This document shows positions 1-13,200 of a DNA stretch of 64,000 nucleotides, piece by piece. Position numbers and translations under genes: made by a program. The DNA comes from Utricularia gibba (lineage: Eukaryota > Streptophyta > Magnoliopsida > Lamiales > Lentibulariaceae): contig NEEC01000009.1 in NCBI GenBank assembly GCA_002189035.1, positions 2,480,001 through 2,544,000 of the forward strand. The letters are read 5' to 3'. Below the pieces are notes generated by a model. That model saw nothing but the letters and a program-made list of their open reading frames with translations, did no database searches and was not told the DNA's origin. Position 1 is the stretch's first letter; every line of letters begins with the position of its first letter.

Positions 1-208
1 ATTTATCGTCCCTGAGTGTTTGACAGTGTTAGTATTGAAGTTGGAGTCAGGTCTTCAATCTCCTATGAAGCACAATTTTACATAAAAGAGGGTATTTTTT
101 TTATAGATTCTCTAGATTCTTTTTGTTTATTAACATGTTGCATTTACTTGAATGCATTGCAATTTTTCAGTCTCAATTCAAACTCTTCACAAGCATATGA
201 TGTTTCAG

Positions 209-1724
209 GGAGGAAAATTTACAGAAGCTGAAGAATTGTTTGAAAAACTTCTGAACGGGGAGATTTCAACCTTGAAAGTAGACCAGAAAATGTTTCACAT
301 GATGATTTATATGTACAAGAAAAAGGGGTCTTATGACAAAGCTCGTAAACTGTTTGCAATGATGGCAGATAGAGGCGTGCCACAAACAACAGTTACTTAC
401 AACAGCTTGATGTCCTTTGAAACTAACTACAAGGAGGTTTCGAATGTATTCGACCAGGTATAAATAAACATTTTTGAAACGTGTTTATGTGTTCAAATCC
501 TGCCATGGTTGTACCTCTTCACTGAATGAATATGAATCAACTACAAACTATAACAAAAAAATTAGATGGGTTTCGCACTTGTTATAGCCAAGGTCACTGA
601 TGATGTTAGCATGAATCAAGTTGGAAAGATGCTTTGCATGATAAGGCTAACATACCACAATTTTTGTTTATGAGGTTTTGTCAATGGAATACCTAGGATA
701 TAATTAGGTATATTTTTTCCCCTGCAGCTTGTGCTTATGATAACTAAAGTGCTTTCATCAGATGCAAAAAGCGGGTCTTCAACCGGATGTTGTGAGCTAC
801 GCACTTCTTGTTAATGCCTATGGGAAAGCTAGGAGGGAAGAAGAGGCGTTAGCTGTTTTTGAAGAGATGCTTGATGCTGAAGTCAGGTTTGACATTTAAA
901 TAGAAACCTCTTAACACTTCATCTGCAAAAGAATTGTTTTCAGTAGGGTTATCTTCACCAAATGGTTGCATAATATAAAAAAACGGTACTTCAGACCTAC
1001 AGGGAAAGCATATAACATCCTACTTGATGCATTTGCAATCTCTGGAATGGTGGAACAGGCCCGAACCGTCTTTAAGAGCATGCGAAGAGACAGGTCAGCA
1101 ATTTCAACACCTTTTTTCTTCTCGTTTTCCCCATAATCATACCCCCCTTCACCATGTACCAAATATTTGCTGTTATCGTGTGGCAGATGTACCCCTGATC
1201 TTTTCTCCTACACCACCATGCTATCAGCATACGTCAATGCATCCGATATGGATGGTGCTGAAAAGTTCTTCAAGAGGATACAACAAGATGGTCTTGAACC
1301 AAACGTAGTCACTCATGGAACTCTAATAAAAGGGTACGCTAGAGCCAACAACATTGAGAAAATGATGGAAAAATATGAGGCCATGCGTGCCCTCGGCATT
1401 AAAGCCAATGCAACCATCTTCACCACAATCATGGAAGCTTTTGGTAGAAACAAAGGCTTCAGCAGCGGAGCCGAATGGTTCAACGAGATGATTTCCAGTG
1501 GTGTAGCACCTGATCAGAAAGCCAAGAACATCCTCTTGTCCTTAGCAAAAACTGCACAGGAGTTACAGGAAGCTAAGGAGATCATAGACAGCCATTCTCC
1601 CAATGAGCTATTGAACACCGATGGTGGTGATGATGATGATGATGATGATGATGAGAATGCCAATGTGGATGAATTTGATGAGCTTATGAGCATTAGTGGC
1701 CAGCCAGGAGCCTATGATTTGTGA
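209..1724 (+). CDS. PPR protein, PPR287/At3g59040-like (5' end missing)
   Basis: This is the C-terminal 336 codons of a P-class pentatricopeptide repeat protein, an RNA-binding helical-repeat protein normally sent to an organelle. Coding exons read 209-457, 762-886, 995-1093 and 1187-1724, with GT-AG borders and continuous phase. Repeat units are clear, for example PDVVSYALLVNAYGKARREE, followed by AYNILLDAFAISGMVEQA and FSYTTMLSAYVNASDMDGAE. The tail ends in an acidic run of aspartates. The repeat order and wording match Arabidopsis At3g59040 as I remember it. The first visible exon could begin at 171 instead of 209, because both sites have an AG. Upstream exons and the transit peptide lie outside the window. 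Confidence 0.9.
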
Positions 1725-2266
1725 CCTGTGCTTCTTTTTTTTGGCGCCCTCTTCACATATATAGTGTCATCAGTTGGTAGCTTGAGAATTCCAAGTGGTG
1801 AGCAGCATGCCTGGTGCCACCTGTTTCACAAAAAAAAAATGTTTATTTAAGAATCAATTATTTGACCCTATTTTTCAAGGAAACAAAGGGATACAGAAAG
1901 AAAACCCTATCGTCATGAAAGCTACTCCCTATTCCGTTGACTCCTCTTCTCTCTAATTAAAATACTAATAAATGTATATTCCTTAATCGCTGTCTTATGA
2001 ATCGGTGGACGTCAATTGTCAATTCAAAAGGGTGTTGTGGTAATTTCGCATACCATGCTGTCTGTGCTTCTGTTTATGATTCAGCGACACGAGGCCCTAC
2101 GGATGAAGGGGTCGCGGTGTTAATTCGCGAAAATACCCATTGCTGAAAAAGTCACTGGTTTTCTTCCTCGCGGGTCACAGCTGTTCTTCCCCTAATCAAT
2201 TCTGATTTCGGCATTGTCGCCACGATTTCCCCCTTTCTCCGCCGCTACGCCGCCGTATATTGGGCG

Positions 2267-3738
2267 ATGCTGCCGGGCAGCAGTCCCATGCCGTATTCGG
2301 CCTCTGAGCATCATTCTCCTAAGGCGTCCAAGAGATTGGAGCTCAGATGCACCTTTCAATCCGTCAAATCTCACATCTCCGTCCACCATTGCGCCTGGCT
2401 CAGCTTCACCGTTCTGCTGCAGTTTCTAATCATCTATTCCCTCAGTCGAGCATCGCCGTCGCCTTCTCAAACCGCCGTTCAGAGACAGAGATTTGAGTCG
2501 GTTCCAACCGAGGCGGAAGCCCTCGTTGATGGGGCTTGTAGGTTTGGGAGGATTTTTGTCTACGATTTACCCCCAATGTTTAATAAAGAGCTTCTGGATA
2601 ATTGTCATGACTTGGAACCATGGAGCTCGCGTTGTAACGCCGTATCGAACGGCGGATTTGGGCCACCGGCGTCCGGGTTGGAAGGAATCGTGCCAGCGAA
2701 TCTCACGCCGGCTTGGTACTGGACGGATATGTACGCGGCGGAAGTTATTTACCACGAACGGATGAAGAAGTACAAGTGCAGAACGGTGAATCAAGATAAA
2801 GCAACGGCGTTTTACATCCCATTCTACGCCGGACTCGCCGTGGGGAAGTATCTCTGGTTCAATTACACCTCCAAGGATCGGATTATCACGCGGCGGCGAT
2901 GCTGGATTGGGTCAAGAACCAGATCCCGTGGCGGCGCTCAAACGGGTCGGATCATTTCATCATGCTCGGCCGGTTAACCTGGGATTTCCGGCGACTTTCG
3001 GACGAAGATACTGAATGGGGCACCAAATTCATATACATGCCGTTGATGAAGAACGTGCTTCGTCTCTCCGTGGAGAGGAGCAAATGGGACGAGCTCGAAT
3101 TCAGCGTGCCCTACCCCACGGCGTTTCACCCGAGATCCAAATCCGAGATCCGCCAGTGGCAGAGCTTCATACTCAGCCGTCCACGGCGAAACCTCTTCTC
3201 CTTCGTCGGCGCGACGCGGAAGAAGATCCGAGATGACTTCCGAGGAATTCTAATGAGCTACTGCAAGCGCGAATCGACGACGTGCAGGGTTGTCGATTGC
3301 TCGGAGACCCGCTGTTACGACGGAGCCCCGTCGATCCTGGAGGCGTTCCTGGATTCCGATTTCTGCCTGCAACCAAAAGGCGACGGGTACACGCGAAGAT
3401 CCACTTTCGATTGCATGCTCGCCGGTTCCATTCCGGTGTTCTTCTGGAGAGGAAGCTTCGAGAATCAGTTCCAATGGCACCTGCCCCAGGACGCCACGAC
3501 GTATTCGGCGTTCATCGATCGGGATGCCGTCCGGAACGGGACGGTGATTATCCGGCAGGTTCTGGAGAAGTTCAGCCGCGAAGACGTGAGGAGGATGAGG
3601 CAAACGATCGTGGAGTTTCTGCCGACGGTGATGTACTCGAGGTTCGACATCCACGGCGGCACAGACGCATTTGATGTGGCGATGGATTCAGTTTTGCGGA
3701 GGTTCAGGTCCCAATCACATGATAATTTAAATTTTTGA
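2267..3738 (+). CDS. Exostosin-family GT47 glycosyltransferase, MUR3-like (frameshifted)
   Basis: Single-exon type II Golgi glycosyltransferase of family GT47, the clade that includes xyloglucan galactosyltransferase MUR3/KATAMARI1. It probably adds galactose or a related sugar to a hemicellulose. The N-terminal anchor is near residues 45-65 (AWLSFTVLLQFLIIYSLS). The luminal domain starts at RIFVYDLPPMFNKELL and carries GDGYTRRSTFDCMLAGSIPV, the typical exostosin C-terminal block. The frame breaks near 2880: the 5' part runs in the frame of 2267 and the rest in the frame of 2899. One extra base after GATCGG would give D-R-D-Y-H and a continuous protein of about 490 residues, the usual family length. 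No other damage is seen. The exact sugar specificity cannot be read from sequence. Confidence 0.88.
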
Positions 3739-5559
3739 TCTTAGATTTTGAAGTCTACTAAATTATTGGTGCGTGTGCGTATGTATATCTATGTATACCA
3801 TGTGCGTTGTTGTGGGGTGGAATAAATTCCATTTTATGATGGGCCCCGATTTTGGATGCGGAGTGGGCCATTGACCGCCCTGGCTGATTTGGATGGAGAT
3901 CACGCCTGGACCACCCGCAACGTGGAAAGGACCATTTCACATGACATCCCACAAATAAATTACCTTACTTTTCATGTTTTCAAATTAGATTCAATCATTT
4001 TTATTAAATGTTAAAAATATATATATGTTATTTTAAAATTTAAATGATTGATTTTATTTTTTACAGTATTTTTAAGACTGATTTTGTGATGCCAAAACTC
4101 CTCCACCTCCATCAACTCAAATGACATTTTCTGAACCATTTAATCCTTTTCAATTTTATGTAACTGGGAAGTAAGAATTCAAGAGCAATAGTGCATTTGG
4201 TGCTGCAATAGTTCAAGCAAGGGACAAGGGCATCCATATCATCATCATACGCGCATCACTCATGACATAATGCAATGAAACAGTCATTCATACAGGCTGA
4301 CGGTAAGAAGTAAGAGTCACAGGTTTTCCCCAAGAAGAGTTGAAGGGTTCAACTAAGATAAGACAGCATGCTGATAAAATGAAAAGGACCGAGCAATCCA
4401 AACATTCGACCAAGAGAGCAGCACATACCAGCACACGTCATATTTCGTGTCCTATCCCACAGAAGCTTCGTAGAACCGTGTTTACTTTGAAAAAACCAGG
4501 GTCCTTCACTTGAGGAATGTAAGCTAATATTGGAAGATAGTGTTTGAATCACCACGACATGGGTGTCCATCTTTCCTCGAAATTGCCATCAAACAGAGCA
4601 GCAGGAAAATCATTCAAGACCCCAACAGAATTTCGTTGGGGTGATGTTAATTAGGGTCGTTACCAATTGCACTATACATCATTTTTCGCCAGTCTCGCGT
4701 CTCGCTCTGTAAAAGAGCATTGCTGTTTCAAAATGAGAAGAAACAGATGATCATTTTCGATAAATGGGCAAGCAAGTGCAATAAAAGCTAGAAAAAGTAC
4801 TCCTTCCAACAATGCTTTCAATCACCAAAAAACCGGATAACTTCAATTGATGGGCACGGAAACGTAAAAAAGCAAGCACATGCCAAAATACGGTACTCAT
4901 ATTAACGCTCTCAAGTACCTCAACTGATGACCCGGAAATCTGGAAAAAGAATCTCAACAGAAAACCAGAAGATGGAGATAATTCCTCACCTGTGAACGTC
5001 GCCGGAGATGACTGCCCATGTGCTCATAGGTAACGAAGGTAAACAATCTGGAGATAGAATCGAATCCAGGAAAGGACGACCTCGCTGGAGATGAAATTCG
5101 TCAGGGTAAAAGTAAGCAACCCATTAGTTTCAGCCACGGTCAGAATCAGATGCTCGCAGTCGCTTTCATCAATCAATTACTCAAAAATATAATATTTTTC
5201 CTAAAGGCGATTTAACGAAGATTTTCAAAATATAATTTAATATTACTGCTGATAAATAGCAACAAATCAACCACGCTTTTTGGAGGCCTAAAGCTCGTAG
5301 CCTGGCTCATTAGTCAACAAAGGACTGCTGCATTTATGATCAAACAACACATCTCATTACAAACCAAAGAAGACAAAGAAGAGCTTCCACCGACGGTGAA
5401 TCAATAATACATGAGCAGTGAAGATCAAGAGATCACACCACAGTTTCAAATCCAGGAATAGCAACGACAACAAACAGCCTTCACTTCACATTCGTCACAC
5501 AGCAACATCGCACGGAAGAAGTTGTTAAAAGCACACACAGATTTGTTCCTTCCCATTTT
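3739..5559. other. Intergenic region, convergent 3' ends
   Basis: This holds the 3' flank of the GT47 gene and the 3' flank of the RCI2 gene. It is AT-rich around 3960-4080. On the minus strand a weak three-exon reading frame can be built (4990-5027, 4664-4722, 4349-4575; 107 codons with proper GT-AG borders), but I recognise no family. It could be a noncoding transcript. Nothing else is recognised. Confidence 0.5.
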
Positions 5560-5834
5560 CTACTTGGTGATCGCATAAACCGCGTAAATTATACCAGGCA
5601 GGTAACCAAACAGCGTCAAGATCAAGGATATCCAGAACTCAACCTTCAAAAATAAGAACAATCAAACAATTCATGAATTCACCATAATCAACAGAAAAAA
5701 GAACCAAGAATCGATAAATTTGGGGGAAAAAGCTTTAAAAACGTTACTCCGCAGCCGAACTTGAGGAAGACTCCGAGAGGCGGGAGAATAATCGCGACGA
5801 GAATGTCGATGCACGTAGCAGTTCCGTCCGCCAT
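5560..5834 (-). CDS. RCI2/LTI6/PMP3 small hydrophobic membrane protein
   Basis: A 56-residue protein of the PMP3/UPF0057 family: two membrane-spanning helices in the plasma membrane, known to be induced by cold, salt and ABA and to stabilise membrane potential and ion balance. Exons are 5748-5834 and 5560-5643 with a GT-AG intron. Exon 1 encodes ATCIDILVAIILPPLGVFLK and exon 2 ISLILTLFGYLPGIIYAVYA. The family signature AIILPPLGVFLxFGCGVEFW spans the splice junction exactly. Length fits Arabidopsis RCI2A/B (54 residues). A TATA box, a GCCGAC element and a G-box lie just upstream, consistent with stress control. Confidence 0.96.
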
Positions 5835-5892
5835 GGCAATAAACAAAATGAATGTTTGAATAACCGTGGAAACTGGTGAGCGAGAGATCGGT

Positions 5893-5996
5893 TATTTATA
5901 TAGCGGTCGGCAGGAGAAGGTAACCGAGTGGTTGAGTGGGCTTTTATCCGGTGTTCCGCGTCTACAGCTCACAGCATCATGTGGGCACCACGTGTC
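5893..5996 (-). promoter_or_regulatory. RCI2 promoter: TATA box, DRE core and G-box/ABRE
   Basis: Read on the minus strand, TATATAAATA (5893-5902) sits about 60 bases before the RCI2 start codon. GCCGAC, the CRT/DRE core bound by CBF/DREB factors, lies directly beside it (5906-5911). ACACGTGG, an ABRE-type G-box, lies at 5988-5996. These fit the known cold and ABA response of the family, but function here is inferred. Confidence 0.6.
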
Positions 5997-6126
5997 GAGC
6001 TTATCCTCAGTGCTGTACACTGATTTTCCTGGGGTTAGTTTCTTCATGAAACTTGCATGGACCTCACCACACCGGATAAAAATAATAATAAAACAAAACT
6101 ACAAAAATCCGGCTGCGGAAGTTGTG

Positions 6127-8826
6127 TCATTTGACACGCCCCTTCGAATGAGAGCCGTACTTACGTCTCCCGGAGCCCGGGGTTCCATTTTCCTTCAGCT
6201 TCTTCTTGGTTTTGGTGTTCTCACAGGAAGCCTTCTTCCTCTTCTTTCCTGGAGATTTTTTGTCAGCATCTTTGCGAATGTCGGCGCCACGGGGGAGAGG
6301 GTCATCGTCGTCCTCGTTCATGGCCCAGTTGCAGTACATCTCTTGAGTATCATGCAGTGGCTCTCCTGCTCCTGGGAGGACGTTGCCCAACGTCTTCCTT
6401 CCATTCGATCCTCCTCTGCGTTCCAAGAGCACAGCATCCGGCCTGATTATGGCACCCAGAATGCTGCGGTTCGGGCCGAGTCGTGCTATGACTCTTGTGT
6501 TGGTCAGTGTAGTGTAGGCCATTGCGAAGGCTGATCTGACCTGCAGAAGCAAAAGAAGCGGTGGTAGGCACAACGTCATCATGTGTAGCTGCTGTAGCAT
6601 TACATTATGTCTCTGATCCGAACAGCAAATGGGAAGTTACCTGGTAATAGTTGTATGAGTTCTTCCCTATGTCATTATCTGGGGCCTGGTTTACCAGAAA
6701 GTGTATAAATTAGCAATACAACCAAAGCATTGCTTATTGTGATGTATAGATAGAGTAACAATGCAGCATAGGTGATTAACCTGAGGGTCCTCGATGGAGA
6801 TACAAGTTCCCCGACCTCCACCAGAGAATCTGCAACACCCAAGGAGGGATTAGAGAAACAAGAAGCAGAATAAATACGCATACAAAATGGTATCTGTGAA
6901 AACTTAATCCACCATACCCTTTCCTATGCTTTTGAAAGAACACAAGATCCCCATTGCAGGATACTCCAACATCTGCGGTATTTAATTTGCACCCATACAT
7001 TTCAAAGAAGTTTACCTGCTTACAAAAAGCCTAGCTTAATATGTATGTTACGTGGAAAGAGAAGCCTTGGCAACTAGAACGGAATATGTACCAACCAATA
7101 GTACTCCAAGGTTATACTCGGGTGAACCTTGGTGGTCCTTCTGGGTCTGTAAGATAAGGATATCACAAAGCCAGCAATGAGTGGATTTGGGACCAGCATT
7201 GCTGTCAAGCTGGAGTACAGGGAAATCAGGACTAGCAAATTACCCGAAGCATTGCTATAAGCATTGAGAGAAGGGCATACGATCCTATTCCGCCAGTATA
7301 CACCTGGAGAGGACTGTCAACTTAGAAAAAATGTAATCACAACAGAACACCCTCAAAAGACTAAAAGGAAAAGAACAAGAGGCTCTACTTCATTCAATTC
7401 TCTTTGCTGCAGGAAGACTTTCAAAATCAGACAAAGAGGTCTAAGAGGTGGCCACTTAGACATAACATGCTGCAATGCAAAAAAACATACACATTATAAG
7501 GCAGCAAAACAAAATTTCAAAAACAACAAAAGGAGAACAAAACATGGAAAAGAGATCGTACCTTTATAAATTCAGCAGATTTTGGCCCATTACTGACGTC
7601 AAAACTGTATCACCAACAAAAGCAAGATGACATACTTCATCGCTACAGCTAGCCAAGCTAAAGTTTACTACAAGTCATTTAAAAAGAAGCAGAGATGTAG
7701 AGCACCTAACATCAAAAGCAAAACCACTGTGCTTCTCCACAAATTTGATAATTGGTACCCTAGCCTTTGAAATGACCTGTTAAAAAGCAAAAAAAACAAT
7801 AAAAATGGAAAGGTACTCTTGATACGGAATCTCTCAACGCATTACAATAGCACTACCTGTATTTTCTTGGCCATTCCACTGCGTGATAGAGCCTTAGAGA
7901 GCGCCTGTAAACCAATACCAGGGTTCTCTACATTGGAACCCAATATCACAATCTGCAGATCATGATCAAAATTTCTGTTACTTGAATAACTAGCCTAGAT
8001 ATTTGGAAATGTTCAAAGAAAATCTGGTTGCGGGTAACCATGACCTTCTGATAAATGTACTTCACGATAAGAGATAGATGTTTTTTCTTATAAACATTAC
8101 CATTATAAAGTGAAAATAAACCCAAAATCTTACGTCAATGTCGCTAGATGGAAGGTAAAGCCCCGTCTTAAAAGATCCAAAAACTTCAACCTGCACATCA
8201 GCGAAAGCATCATAAACTATGCATTTTCCCCACTACAAATATTATTGTCTGGATACCTGCTAGGATACCTGAGAATCCGGCCAGATATATCTAATAAGGC
8301 CAAATACAGCTTCTATAGCAGCATTTCTGCGTTGTTGCTCCTCGGGTGTTGGTGATAAAAAATCAGAAAAATCAAGTATCTCTGCAGATAGAAAATTGGG
8401 ATGCGCACAAATTAGAACCACATCCATGGAAGCAATAAAAAAGCATCAATTTCACCAAACCAACTGAATAAAAAAATATTCCTTCCAAACCTTTATGGAG
8501 TCGAAGCATGGGACTCTTGATACGCAAATTCGAGTTAAACCAGCTTCCCTCCAGTGACTTCCATTCTAAGACACTCACATCATCCTTCTCCGCACGAATC
8601 GCCGGAACGTTGCCCTCTTCCAATGCGGCTTCCCCCACTTCGAGGGAAAAGTAATCAGGCGCTGCAGATTCCGGCGACGGGCATCGAACCGCTGATGCAG
8701 AAATCTCGTTACGCAAGACGAAGTACGATTCAGTTTCGGGGGAAGGAATGGGCACCGAAGCGTCGCCATCTCCGCCCCCAGCGGCGCTAGGGTTTCATAC
8801 AGAATGGCTTGCGCTTCCACCGCCAT
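6127..8826 (-). CDS. Non-canonical poly(A) polymerase, TRF4/PAPD5-like
   Basis: Nucleotidyltransferase that adds short poly(A) tails to nuclear RNAs for exosome decay, as in the TRAMP complex. Thirteen exons fit with continuous phase: 8491-8826, 8269-8381, 8134-8190, 7857-7952, 7706-7776, 7562-7604, 7389-7469, 7244-7303, 7096-7146, 6918-7015, 6781-6829, 6641-6685 and 6127-6540. The catalytic block is VEVFGSFKTGLYLPSSDID, with the G-S pair and D-x-D. The PAP-associated domain includes KWPPLRPLCLILKVFLQQRE and GGIGSYALLSML. The tail is lysine-rich, like a nuclear signal. Exon 1 starts MAVEAQAILYETLAPLG but changes frame at a C5 run at 8775-8779 (G5 in the gene). One added G gives an open exon of 337 bases and a protein of 504 residues. 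Arabidopsis At5g53770 is the counterpart I recall. Confidence 0.9.
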
Positions 8827-10223
8827 AATCAGAGAGCAAATTCCAGGGGGCGCTGCCGTCAAGACAATCACAACGCAATCGAAAATTTTCCCCAACAAGC
8901 ACGAATTCAACCAATTTCACACTAATGGGCCGGGCCTTGGGCCTCCTCCTCCTCACAATTGCCATAAATAGAACTCGAGATTCCCATCTTAAAAAAAAAA
9001 CTAGATTAATTAGAGTTAATTCAACACTAATCCTAGATTAAAATTTTCTAATAATTTTAAAATGAATATAATGAAAAGTTCGATTCAACCCATAAATGGA
9101 TTAAACCTATATTTAAAAGAGGGGTGGCGGTGGTGGGTGTGCTCAGAAGTCAAGCTTAATTAATATAAATGAGCTTTTAATTATGGAATTAATAGAAAGA
9201 TTAAAGAAATCAGGTGATGAGCAATTGGTGAAGACAAATGGTAAATTATAAATATTTGTTGAAACCAGTTGCTTCCTAGAAAAAACAACTGGGTTTTTAT
9301 GTGTATTGTTGGACCTACACAACCACTGCGTCGACACTTTCCTCCCCAACTGTTGACATTTCCCCGGAATTTGCAGGAGCCGCGCTTCCGTCGCCGGTAG
9401 CTGGGCCGGCGGAGCCCCGCCGTGACTTCCCATTAAAAAAGAAACGATCTTTTTTTACCCATTCATGGATTTTATATTTTACATTGCAGGTGAAGGTGAA
9501 GATATTCTGGTAAACTAGGAGCAGGGTTACTCCAAAAGGGAAAAAGGCTATGCCTTGTGTGGGATTACAGTCAAGGGGTGTGTACTGTGGTGATGGACTC
9601 ATTTGTGATATCGGAGCTCCAGTATTTTTGACGCCAGCATTTTGTCTCAGAAACCGCCATGTGGGATGCTTCCAAATCTACGCTGCAAAAGAATTCAACA
9701 GATTAGGAAGGCGGATTTCCAAGAGCCAGTAAAGTGGCATAGAATTCATGTTTTTAGGTGAAATGGTTTGGTGGGGTTGTCCAACTCCGTGAATGCCGCA
9801 ACCCCATCTCTCTCTGTCTCTCGTTTACTTGAAACAGGTTTCTCAGCCATGACTTCTTTGTCTGAACATACGTGTGGGAATATAAGTGGTTCCCGTCTAG
9901 GAAATAAAAGAAAATAGCATCAAGTCAACGCCTTGTGTCATTAGTTGAAATGGGTGTCGCCGGCTACGCCTGTTGTCTTCCTTAAATCTGGAACTCTGAT
10001 AATGTATTTTCCAATGCTTCATAAAGTACGGGGACAAGAGCGTCAGTTAAGCTTACTGCTGCTCCTTCTTTTCCCTTTCAGCTTTTCAAGGTTCCTCAAG
10101 AGAGGGGGAGGCAAAAGGGAGAAAAGGTGTATTGATCTCTAGTGCAAGGTCGCTTCACTCACAAGCTGCGTCTCTGATGGGTTCTGGCTCTGCTCTTTTT
10201 CTCTGATTACAGGCTGATCTTCC
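8827..10223. other. Divergent intergenic region
   Basis: This lies between the minus-strand TRF4-like gene and the plus-strand PSKR2-like gene, so it should carry both promoters and the PSKR2 leader. It is AT-rich at 8990-9250. Short reading frames near 9300-9730 have no family signature or splice support. No RNA gene or repeat is recognised. Confidence 0.5.
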
Positions 10224-13200
10224 ATGGGAGGTGTTGGTTCTAGTCGGGCTCCTTTTGCGTTATCCCTTTCGATTCGGATGACTCCTCTGAAACTGGCTTT
10301 CTGGATTTCTGTTGTTAGTGCACTTCTGGGTGTTACAGCTCCTGCACAGAGGTGCGATCCCACTGATTCATCAGCTCTGATAGACTTTGCAGGGGAACTC
10401 ATAAATGGCTCTGTGAAATCTCTGTGGTCAAATACATCAGACTGCTGTAAATGGAATGGTGTTGTATGTGGTGAAACCAATGGATCTTCGGCAGCCAAAG
10501 TAACAATGTTGAAGCTCTCTGGAGAAGGCTTGGTGGGAAACATGAACGTCTCCAGATTTCTCTCTAACTTGGATCAGCTGAAAATCCTTGATCTTTCAAA
10601 CAACTCGCTTGAAGGGGAGCTACCCTTGAGTTTCTCGGGCCTGAGGCGGCTGCAAGTTCTGGATCTCAGCAGCAACATGCTCGCCGGATCGCCGTTTTCT
10701 GCGATTTCCGGGATGAATTCCATTCGGTCCCTCAATCTCTCGGTCAACTTCTTCACAGGAAACCTGAGTGATCTCGGAATATTTCCAAATCTCGTTGCGT
10801 TGAATATAAGCAACAACTTCATTGGTGGTCAACTCAGTTTTCAAAACAGCTGCTTTTCTTCAACCACACGCAGTCTTGATTTTTCATCTAACCAATTTAC
10901 TGGAGGAATTGAAGGAATAGGTAGCTGCAGTGCGTCCCTTGAGCTGCTTCACCTGGATTCAAATGGTCTCACAGGCCATCTCCCCGAGTCCTTGTACTCC
11001 CTTTCGTTGTTGCAGGTTCTTTCCATTTCCAGCAACTATCTTTCCGGGATCCTGAGTCCAAAAATCAGTAATCTTTCTAATCTTAATACCTTGGTTTTGT
11101 CTGGAAATGGATTCTCTGGTTCTATCCCTGATGTTTTTGGGAACTTGACAGAGCTTCAGACTCTCTCTGCGAGCTCAAATTCATTTACAGGGACTGTTCC
11201 CTTAACTTTATCATACTGCTCAAAGCTTCAAGTTCTTGATCTACGAAACAACTCGTTGTCTGGTTCCATCGATCTCAATTTCTCTGGACTCTCTGATCTT
11301 CAGATTCTTCAGCTCAGCAGTAATCAGTTTTATGGGTTGCTACCAGAGTCACTATCCTCGTGCCAGCAACTCACAACTGTGAATCTTGCAAGGAACAGCT
11401 TTACAGGGGAGATCCCAGCAAGTTATGCAAATCTCGGATCACTTGTCTTTATGTCCTTGTCAAAAAACAACCTGGTAAACCTGTATGCTTCATTATCTGC
11501 AATGATGCAATGCAAAAAACTTGCCATTCTCATACTCACGAAGAACTTCCAAGGAGAAGAAATACCTCAAAAAGTCCCTGGATCCAAGAGCCTGTCACTC
11601 CTGGCACTTGGGAACTGTGGATTAACGGGAGAGATCCCTGACTGGCTAGCGAACTGCTCCAACTTGCAGGTGCTGGATTTGTCATGGAACTTTCTGGGAG
11701 GAGGAATCCCTTCGTGGATCAACAAACTAGAAGGTCTCTTCTATCTGGATCTATCCAACAATTCCCTTTCTGGATCAATGCCAATGAGCATCACAGAGCT
11801 GAAGGGATTCATTTCAGCAACCATCGTTTCACCCAGTTTAAGCACCCCTACTGGTATTCCTCTATATGTTAAGAGAAACCAGAGTGTGAATGGGATGCAG
11901 TACAATCAAGCTTCAAGCTTCCCTCCATCTATTCTGCTGAGTGACAACCAAATAACTGGTCCAATATGGCCGGACATTGGGAGGCTGAGGCATCTTCATG
12001 TATTGGATCTGAGCAGGAATAACATCACTGGTACCATTCCAAGCTCCATCTCAAACATGGTCAACCTTGAGACACTGGACTTGTCTTATAATGATCTCCA
12101 TGGATCCATTCCTTCCTCCTTCAATGTCCTCACCTTCTTGTCCAAGTTCAGTGTTGCTTACAATCAACTGGCTGGACCAATTCCCACAGGGGGGCAGTTT
12201 CTCAGCTTCCCATACTCAAGTTTTGAAGGGAACCCTGGACTTTGTGGATCTTTACTCTCTACCTGTTCCAACAACACAGATGATAATGGAACGCAGGATA
12301 CACCAGCGACATTAGATAGTGATTTTGGCAAGCTCACTATCATTGGGATAGCAATCAGTATTGCAGTCGGTTTTTCTGTGATCCTGGCCATCATTCTCCT
12401 CAGGAGATCAAGAAAAATTGGGGTACATGTGGAAGATGTGGAGGAAAGAGATGCCAACTCTTCATCAAAGCTCACTGATGCAACATACATCGGCTATCCA
12501 AAGTTTGTTCTTTTCAAGAATGCTGATTGCCAGGGCATCACGGTTGCAGATTTGCTTAAAGCAACGAACAACTTCAGCCCATCAAACATTGTTGGGTGTG
12601 GAGGATTTGGACTAGTTTACAAAGCCGAGCTCCCAGATGGCACCAAAGCTGCAATAAAGAAACTCTCTGGGAACTGCGGCCAAATCGAACGCGAGTTTCA
12701 AGCAGAAGTGGAATCCCTCTCAAAAGCCCAACACAAAAACCTCGTATCTCTTCAAGGATACTGTCTTTCGGGGAACGAAAGGCTCTTGATATACTCCTAC
12801 ATGGAGAATGGAAGCTTGGATTACTGGCTGCACGAAAGACTCGAAATGGGCACTCCCCTAAATTGGGCAACAAGATTGAAAATCGCTCAAGGTGCAGCTC
12901 GCGGCCTAGCGTACCTCCACAACGAACCAAACATAGTCCATCGCGACATCAAAACAAGCAACATTCTTCTAGATGAGAAATTCGAAGCACACCTGGCTGA
13001 TTTCGGGCTCGCGAGGCTGCTGCCTCCTTGCGACACCCACGTGTCGACTGATCTGGTGGGCACACTGGGATACATCCCACCGGAGTACGGGCAAACCCTG
13101 GCGGCAACTTTCCGGGGAGATGTTTACAGTTTCGGAATCGTGCTTCTTGAGCTTCTCACGGGACGGCGCCCGGTTGAAATCGGGAAAGGGAAAACATGCA

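Noticed and set aside
3250-3654. Long antisense reading frame inside the GT47 gene
   Set aside because: High GC content of the coding strand creates mirror frames. It has no family signature and no promoter or start context.
8575-8910. Exon 1 of the TRF4-like gene read without repair
   Set aside because: The frame after LAPLG becomes arginine-rich, non-conserved sequence and does not reach the exon 2 phase; the repaired frame does.
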